From: Nemertoderma westbladi
Taxonomy: Eukaryota > Xenacoelomorpha > Nemertodermatida > Nemertodermatidae
Assembly (NCBI GenBank): GCA_032718475.1
Contig: JAUCBJ010005620.1
Coordinates: forward strand, 1-34,060
Reading direction: 5' to 3'
Length of the DNA: 34,060 bases
A program made the translations under genes and the position numbers. Below, in pieces: positions 8,936-34,060 of the stretch (position 1 is the stretch's first letter; the number at the start of each line of letters is the position of its first letter). The notes under the pieces were generated by a model. The model did not search any database and was not told where the DNA came from. It was given only the letters and a program-made list of their open reading frames with translations.

Positions 8936-9690
8936 GATCTGATCACATGAAAAAGGAAAGACTGGGGGAATTTCGTGATTTTTTTACTCTGTACTTGTAC
9001 AAACAACTGCAGAGACGTTATAATTTATATGCAATTAGGCACTACTGTAGCGTGTGTTTTTAGCAAAACTTTCTATTTGTACTACCTAATTGCAAATAAT
9101 GGTCGGGGTGGGGTGTCGGGCATGGCGATCATATGATCTTGGGGTAAATGAAAAATGTACTCCTTGGGATATATTTAGTTGCGAGTAATGCTGTGAGGAA
9201 CGGCGCAGTTGAGAGGGAGAAATGCACATGATCCGTCCGGTGTTGAAGTCGCTAAAAATGTAAAAACTTTTAAGTCAGGGGCTTCTGCAGGCAAGAAGGT
9301 CCGGAAAGTGACGAAACAGCGCCTTGTATATATAGCCAGACATTATGATTATCGGGATCGAAGCGTCTGAATGCTGATTGGCCATCATATCTAGTCCCTA
9401 TTTGTGTCGGAGCTACTGGTTGGCTAAACAGTTACGTTTCGATCCTATTGCACATATGGGCTGGTGAGGGCTGAGGTCAATGACATAGAACGTCTCGGCG
9501 AGTAATGCCAATAACAGACTGCGCGGCATTTTACGTCGTTGTGATTCGATGTCCAGCAATGGCTAAATGAATTGGACAACTCTTTAAAATGCAGTACAGT
9601 ACTGTGCCGTTCTGGCTCTTCTGCTCAAGTAGTGTATATAATGTTCTAGAAAAACAATTGTAGAATTAATACTTTCGTAATTATTTTGCA
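8936..9690. other. No gene recognised
   Basis: Non-coding between the GC-rich ends and the small open frame at 9694; possibly interior of the Harbinger-like element. No further structure seen. Confidence 0.3.
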
Positions 9691-9693
9691 AAG

Positions 9694-9867
9694 ATGCCAT
9701 GGAATAATATGTTGCCATACTATCCATCACCTCAGGCATATCAACAACAATATCAACAACAATCAGAATTTACTACATATAGAGTAGTGCACAGACATCG
9801 CCAAAGACATGCAGTACATGTCCTTATAGTTCTAAGAAATAGCTACATATTGAGTATTGATGTATGA
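9694..9867 (+). CDS. Short open frame, possible Harbinger accessory-protein remnant
   Basis: The frame encodes 57 residues beginning MPWNNMLPYYPSPQAYQQQ, with a short Gln-rich stretch, then FTTYRVVHRHRQRH. It lies convergent to the transposase remnant. Autonomous Harbinger elements carry a second, Myb-like gene beside the transposase, so this could be its decayed start. No domain is recognisable and it may be chance. Confidence 0.2.
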   Translation: MPWNNMLPYYPSPQAYQQQYQQQSEFTTYRVVHRHRQRHAVHVLIVLRNSYILSIDV

Positions 9868-9875
9868 TTATTTAA

Positions 9876-10345
9876 TTAAAATGTGTAATTTACTGTATCC
9901 TGCCATGAAACTCTTCTAGGTCCACTAAAATAGTGTCGAAGTTTGTCTCTGATGTTTTGTGCAGAGTCTGAGTTGCGATTTCCCCCTTTACAAACTAAAC
10001 TCTGTAAGTTACTCTCATGCTCTAAGCCACCTGGTTCTTCGAGGGTATGGCTACTATCCGACTCGACGTTAGAAGGTATGTACGCAATAACCTTCTCACG
10101 CAGCAATTTGTGTAATACACAACAACACCTTATTATTTTTTCTGTCTTTTCTCGGCTGAGGAGTATTTTACTCTGAAATACTTGAAATCGAGCTGCCATT
10201 ATGCCGAACGCGTTTTCAGATGTTCTCCGGGCTCTGCTCAGCCTATAGTTAAATATGCGATGCTCATCAGTTAACACTAATCTGGTACTATAGGGCTTCA
10301 TAATATTTTCTTTCAACGGAAAAGCATCATCTGCAACTATTACTC
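9876..10345 (-). pseudogene. PIF/Harbinger transposase, C-terminal fragment
   Basis: The minus-strand frame reads VADDAFPLKENIMKPYS, then LVLTDEHRIFNYRLSRARR and SENAFGIMAARFQVF, then CCCVLHKLLRE. This order is characteristic of the C-terminal part of the DDE_Tnp_4 (PIF/Harbinger) nuclease domain, with an acidic catalytic position in the ADDAF motif. The N-terminal part, including the first catalytic Asp, is absent. Similarity stops within a few bases of the 44-bp satellite that begins at 10343, so the gene was cut by the array or the array grew from its border. It ends in TAA at 9876. It is not active as it stands. Confidence 0.8.
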
Positions 10346-13300
10346 ACCCATCCATATAAAGCAATCCCACGCAACCTATAAAGCTGTCTCACCCGCCAAA
10401 TAAAGAAATCCCAACCAACCTATAAAGCTGTCTCACCCGCCATATAAAGCAATCTCACCCGCCATATAAAGCAATCCCACCCAACCTATAAAGCTGTCTC
10501 ACCCGCCAAATAAAGAAATCCCAACCAACCTATAAAGCTGTCTCACCCGCCAAATAAAGAAATCCCAACCAACCTATAAAGCTGTCTCACCCGCCATATA
10601 AAGCAATCTCACCCGCCATATAAAGCAATCCCACCCAACCTATAAAGCTGTCTCACCCGCCAAATAAAGCAATCCCAACCAACCTATAAAGCTGTCTCAC
10701 CCGCCAAATAAAGCAATCCCACCCAACCTATAAAGCTGTCTCACCCGCCAAATAAAGCAATCCCACCCAACCTATAAAGCTGTCTCACCCGCCATATAAA
10801 GCAATCCCAACCAACCTATAAAGCTGTCTCACCCGCCAAATAAAGCAATCCCAACCAACCTATAAAGCTGTCATAAAGCTGTCTCACCCGCCATATAAAG
10901 GAATCCCACCCAACCTATAAAGCTGTCTCACCCGCCATATAAAGCAATCCCAACCAACCTATAAAGCTGTCTCACCCGCCATATAAAGCAATCCCACCCA
11001 ACCTATAAAGCTGTCTGACCCGCCGTATAAAGCAATCCCACCCAACCTATAAAGCTGTCTCACCCGCCATATAAAGCAATCCCACCCAACCTATAAAGCT
11101 GTCTCACCCGCCAAATAAAGCAATCCCAACCAACCTATAAAGCTGTCATAAAGCTGTCTCACCCGCCATATAAAGCAATCCCACCCAACCTATAAAGCTG
11201 TCTCACCCGCCATATAAAGCAATCCCACGCAACCTATAAAGCTGTCATAAAGCTGTCTCACCCGCCATATAAAGCAATCCCAAACAACCTATAAGGCTGT
11301 CTCACCCGCCAAATAAAGCAATCCCACCCAACCTATAAAGCTGTCTCACCCGCCAAATAAAGCAATCCCACCCAACCTATAAAGCTGTCATAAAGCTGTC
11401 TCACCCGCCAAATAAAGAAATCCCAACCAACCTATAAAGCTGTCTCACCCGCCATATAAAGCAATCCCACCCAACCTATAAAGCTGTCTCACCCGCCATA
11501 TAAAGCAATCCCAACCAACCTATAAAGCTGTCTCACCCTCCATATAAAGCAATCCCACCCAACCTATAAAGCTGTCTCACCCGCCAAATAAAGCAATCCC
11601 ACCCAACCTATAAAGCTGTCTCACCCGCCAAATAAAGCAATCCCACCCAACCTATAAAGCTGTCTCACCCGCCATATAAAGCAATCCCACCCAACCTATA
11701 AAGCTGTCTCACCCGCCATATAAAGCAATCCCAACCAACCTATAAAGCTGTCTCACCCGCCATATAAAGCAATCCCACCCAACCTATAAAGCTGTCTCAC
11801 CCGCCATATAAAGAAATCCCAACCAACCTATAAAGCTGTCTCACCCGCCATATAAAGCAATCCCACCCAACCTATAAAGCTGTCTCACCCGCCATATAAA
11901 GCAATCCCACCCAACCTATAAAGCTGTCTCACCCGCCATATAAAGCAATCCCACCCAACCTATAAAGCTGTCTCACCCGCCATATAAAGCAATCCCAACC
12001 AACCTATAAAGCTGTCTCACCCGCCGTATAAAGCAATCCCACCCAACCTATAAAGCTGTCTCACCCGCCATATAAAGCAATCCCACCCAACCTATAAAGC
12101 TGTCTCACCCGCCGTATAAAGCAATCCCACCCAACCTATAAAGCTGTCTCACCCGCCATATAAAGCAATCCCACCCAACCTATAAAGCTGTCTCACCCGC
12201 CATATAAAGCAATCCCAACCAACCTATAAAGCTGTCTCACCCGCCATATAAAGCAATCCCACCCAACCTATAAAGCTGTCTCACCCGCCGTATAAAGCAA
12301 TCCTACCCAACCTATAAAGCTGTCTCACCCGCCATATAAAGCAATCCCACCCAACCTATAAAGCTGTCATAAAGCTGTCTCACCCGCCATATAAAGCAAT
12401 CCCAAACAACCTATAAAGCTGTCATAAAGCAATCCCACCCAACCTATAAAGCTGTCTCACCCGCCATATAAAGCAATCCCACCCAACCTATAAAGCTGTC
12501 TCACCCGCCATATAAAGCAATCCCACCCAACCTATAAAGCTGTCTCACCCGCCATATAAAGCAATCCCAACCAACCTATAAAGCTGTCTCACCCGCCATA
12601 TAAAGCAATCCCACCCAACCTATAAAGCTGTCTCACCCGCCATATAAAGCAATCATCAAACAACCTATAAAGCTGTCTCACCCGCCAAATAAAGCAATCC
12701 CAACCAACCTATAAAGCTGTCTCACCCGCCAAATAAAGCAATCCCAACCAACCTATAAAGCTGTCTCACCCGCCACATAAAGCAATCCCAACCAACCTAT
12801 AAAGCTGTCTCACCCGCCATATAAAGCAATCCCAACCAACCTATAAAGCTGTCTCACCCGCCATATAAAGCAATCCCAACCAACCTATAAAGCTGTCTCA
12901 CCCGCCAAATAAAGCAATCCCAACCAACCTATAAAGCTGTCTCACCCGCCATATAAAGCAATCCCAACCAACCTATAAAGCTGTCTCACCCGCCAAATAA
13001 AGCAATCCCAACCAACCTATAAAGCTGTCTCACCCGCCAAATAAAGCAATCCCAACCAACCTATAAAGCTGTCTCACCCGCCATATAAAGCAATCCCAAC
13101 CAACCTATAAAGCTGTCTCACCCGCCAAATAAAGCAATCCCAACCAACCTATAAAGCTGTCTCACCCGCCAAATAAAGCAATCCCAACCAACCTATAAAG
13201 CTGTCTCACCCGCCATATAAAGCAATCCCAACCAACCTATAAAGCTGTCTCACCCGCCATATAAAGCAATCCCACCCAACCTATAAAGCTGTCTCACCCG

Positions 13301-13356
13301 CCATATAAAGCAATCCCAACCAACCTATAAAGCTGTCTCACCCGCCATATAAAGGA
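10343..13356. repeat. 44-bp satellite array (~68 copies), dimer of 22-bp monomers
   Basis: Each 44-bp unit has two related halves, ACCCGCCATATAAAGC..AATCCC and ACCCAACCTATAAAGC..TGTCTC, agreeing at about 16 of 22 positions. Variants include AAATAAAG for ATATAAAG, AACCAAC for ACCCAAC, and a recurrent 11-bp insertion repeating CATAAAGCTGT (for example 10871, 11145, 11246, 11388, 12368). The array ends at AAAGGAATTTCACTCC. It has no coding potential. Every monomer contains a TATAAAG or TAAAG motif, which I regard as coincidental. Confidence 0.97.
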
Positions 13357-13736
13357 ATTTCACTCCGTATATGAAATGAGAAGAATAATCAAAATAACTT
13401 ATATTTTATTAATGTTACTACAATAGGAAATTTGGGACAAACATTGTCCTAAAACAAAGACAAACAGTGAAACAATCCAACAAATACTTTAGGGTGTAGC
13501 TGTAGAATTAATACAGTACCGAGATATTGCATTAAGTAAATTAACTTTATTATAATTTTACTTTTATAATTTTGGTGTAGGTCAGGTTTAGGTTAGGTAC
13601 GTAAACGGAAAAAATATGTTACAGCACAAATTCAACTGAAGAATCATAACCACATAAACACCAACAATAACTTAATAATAGTCCGTAATTGCTATGATGG
13701 GCGAGTCCAATAGGGAAAAAGAGGACACCAACCCAC
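13357..13736. other. Spacer between satellite arrays
   Basis: AT-rich, no gene. Minus-strand AATAAA motifs occur at 13405-13410 and 13546-13551. They are the first canonical poly(A) signals I find downstream of the VCP stop, since the 41- and 43-bp arrays contain none. Confidence 0.35.
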
Positions 13737-15126
13737 GGGATTCACTGGAGACGCGCGTTACAATGCACGACCAATCAAAGGGACTCACTGGAGACGCGTG
13801 TTACAATGCACGACCAATCAACGGGACTCACTGGAGACGCGCGTTACAATGCACGACCAATCAAAGGGACTCACTGGAGACGCGTGTTACAATGCGCGAC
13901 CAATCAAAGGGACTCACGGAGACGCGTGTTACAATGCACGACCAATCAACGGGACTCACTGGAGACGCGCGTTACAATGCACGACCAATCAACGGGACTC
14001 ACTGGAGACGCGCGTTACAATGCGCGACCAATCAACGGGACTCACTGGAGACGCGCGTTACAATGCACGACCAATCAACGGGACTCACTGGAGACGCGCG
14101 TTACAATGCACGACCAATCAACGGGACTCACTGGAGACGCGCGTTACAATTCACGACCAATCAACGGGACTCACTGGAGACGCGCGTTACAATGCACGAC
14201 CAATCAACGGGACTCACTGGAGACGCGCGTTACAATGCACGACCAATCAACGGGACTCACTGGAGACGCGCGTTACAATGCGCGACCAATCAACGGGACT
14301 CACTGGAGACGCGCGGTACAATGCGCGACCAATCAAAGGGACTCACTGGAGACGCGCGTTACAATGCACGACCAATCAACGGGACTCACTGGAGACGCGC
14401 GTTACAATGCGCGACCAATCAACGGGACTCACTGGAGACGCGCGTTACAATGCGCGACCAATCAAAGGGACTCACTGGAGACGCGTGTTACAATGCACGA
14501 CCAATCAAAGGGACTTACTGGAGACGCGCGTTACAATGCACGACCAATCAACGGGACTCACTGGAGACGCGTGTTACAATGCACGACCAATCAACGGGAC
14601 TCACTGGAGACGCGCGTTACAATGCACGACCAATCAACGGGACTCACTGGAGACGCGCGTTACAATGCACGACCAATCAACGGGACTCACTGGAGACGCG
14701 CGTTACAATGCACGACCAATCAACGGGACTCACTGGAGACGCGCGTTACAATGCACGACCAATCAACGGGACTCACTGGAGACGCGCGTTACAATGCACG
14801 ACCAATCAACGGGACTCACTGGAGACGCGCGTTACAATGCACGACCAATCAACGGGACTCACTGGAGACGCGCGTTACAATGCACGACCAATCAACGGGA
14901 CTCACTGGAGACGCGTGTTACAATGCACGACCAATCAACGGGACTCACTGGAGACGCGCGTTACAATGCACGACCAATCAACGGGACTCACTGGAGACGC
15001 GTGTTACAATGCGCGACCAATCAACGGGACTCACTGGAGACGCGCGTTACAATGCACGACCAATCAACGGGACTCAGTGGAGACGCGCGTTACAATGCAC
15101 GACCAATCAACGGGACTCACTGGAGA
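13737..15126. repeat. 43-bp satellite array (~32 copies)
   Basis: The unit is GACTCACTGGAGACGCGCG, TTACAATGCACGACC, AATCAACGG. Because 43 is not a multiple of three and no unit frame has a stop, the plus strand stays open for about 1.4 kb in all three frames; these are not genes. Unit variants are (C/T)GTTAC, ATGC(A/G)CG and AATCAA(C/A)GG. One unit near 13916 has a 2-nt deletion. Each unit contains a CCAAT box. Confidence 0.97.
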
Positions 15127-15427
15127 CCAATCAACACGCTTCCCCAGAGAGCCCCGTCTCGTAGCAACCAATCAACACGCTTCCCCAGAGAGGCCCGTCT
15201 CGTAGCAACCAATCAACACGCTTCCCCAGAGAGCCCCGTCTCGTAGCAACCAATCAACACGCTTCCCCAGAGAGCCCCCGTCCCGTAGCAACCAATCAAC
15301 ACGCTTCCCCAGAGAGCCCCCGTCCCGTATCAACCAATCAACACGCTTCCCCAGAGAGCCCCGTCCCGTAGCAACCAATCAACACGCTTCCCCAGAGAGA
15401 CCAGTCCCGTATCAACCAATTAGCACG
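15127..15427. repeat. 41-42-bp satellite (~7 copies) abutting the VCP stop codon
   Basis: The unit is CCAATCAACACGCTTCCCC, AGAGAGCCCCGTC, (T/C)CGTAGCAA. It shares (GA)CCAATCAAC with the neighbouring 43-bp unit. A degenerate last unit (CCAATTAGCACGTCTAG) overlaps the VCP stop at 15429-15431. The array therefore forms the beginning of the VCP 3' UTR. Confidence 0.93.
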
Positions 15428-15428
15428 T

Positions 15429-34060
<18,632 letters not shown>

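Noticed and set aside
10343-13356. CRISPR-like array
   Set aside because: There are no unique spacers; the whole unit is repeated, both halves are related, and the setting is an animal genome.
10343-13356. TATAAAG motifs as an array of promoters
   Set aside because: The motif is part of every monomer and has no initiator or downstream gene; coincidence is the simpler reading.
13694-15246. Three overlapping open frames of 452-503 codons
   Set aside because: They arise from a stop-free 43-bp repeat; all three frames encode the same peptide series out of phase. No gene signals were found.

Overview
This window looks like nuclear DNA from an invertebrate animal. It holds conserved metazoan single-copy genes (VCP/p97, EMC4, ANAPC13, TMEM167A), spliceosomal introns with GT..AG borders, several kinds of LINE, a tRNA-derived SINE, PIF/Harbinger and piggyBac-like DNA-transposon remains, and very long minisatellites. 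I cannot name the species. Nothing suggests a prokaryote or a virus.

Layout. Positions 1-5.9 kb hold only repeats: a diverged ~600-bp direct duplication, a 52-bp minisatellite, piggyBac-like TTAA ends and other inverted repeats. At 6.1-7.6 kb three short genes lie head to tail on the minus strand, each uninterrupted by introns: TMEM167A, ANAPC13, EMC4. At 8.0-10.3 kb are a dead LINE endonuclease fragment and a truncated Harbinger transposase. From 10.3 to 15.4 kb three satellite arrays (44-, 43- and 41-bp units) run up to the stop codon of VCP. The D2 half of VCP then occupies 15,429-33,955 on the minus strand in five exons, with the 5' half beyond the right edge. All four introns seen here are inflated by mobile elements and minisatellites: 42-bp (19.2-21.2 kb), 51-bp (22.2-24.1 kb), 30-bp (30.3-31.4 kb) and 27-bp (32.3-33.6 kb). 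Arrays make up roughly a third of the window.

Three things stand out. (1) The 51-bp intronic array is made from the last 17 codons of the VCP exon it abuts together with that exon's 5' splice site, so a few dozen in-phase exon-end plus donor modules sit inside an essential AAA-ATPase gene. (2) A decayed LINE in the large VCP intron encodes a Ulp1/SENP-like C48 cysteine-protease domain in its ORF1 region, followed by a coiled coil, an RRM-like segment and endonuclease-RT, and preceded by a decapeptide tandem array. (3) The three small intronless genes are tightly spaced, and no AATAAA-type signal separates TMEM167A from ANAPC13, so polycistronic expression is possible.

Functionally, VCP (segregase), EMC4 (membrane insertase subunit), TMEM167A (secretory pathway) and ANAPC13 (APC/C) are housekeeping genes. 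Nothing suggests a dedicated shared pathway.
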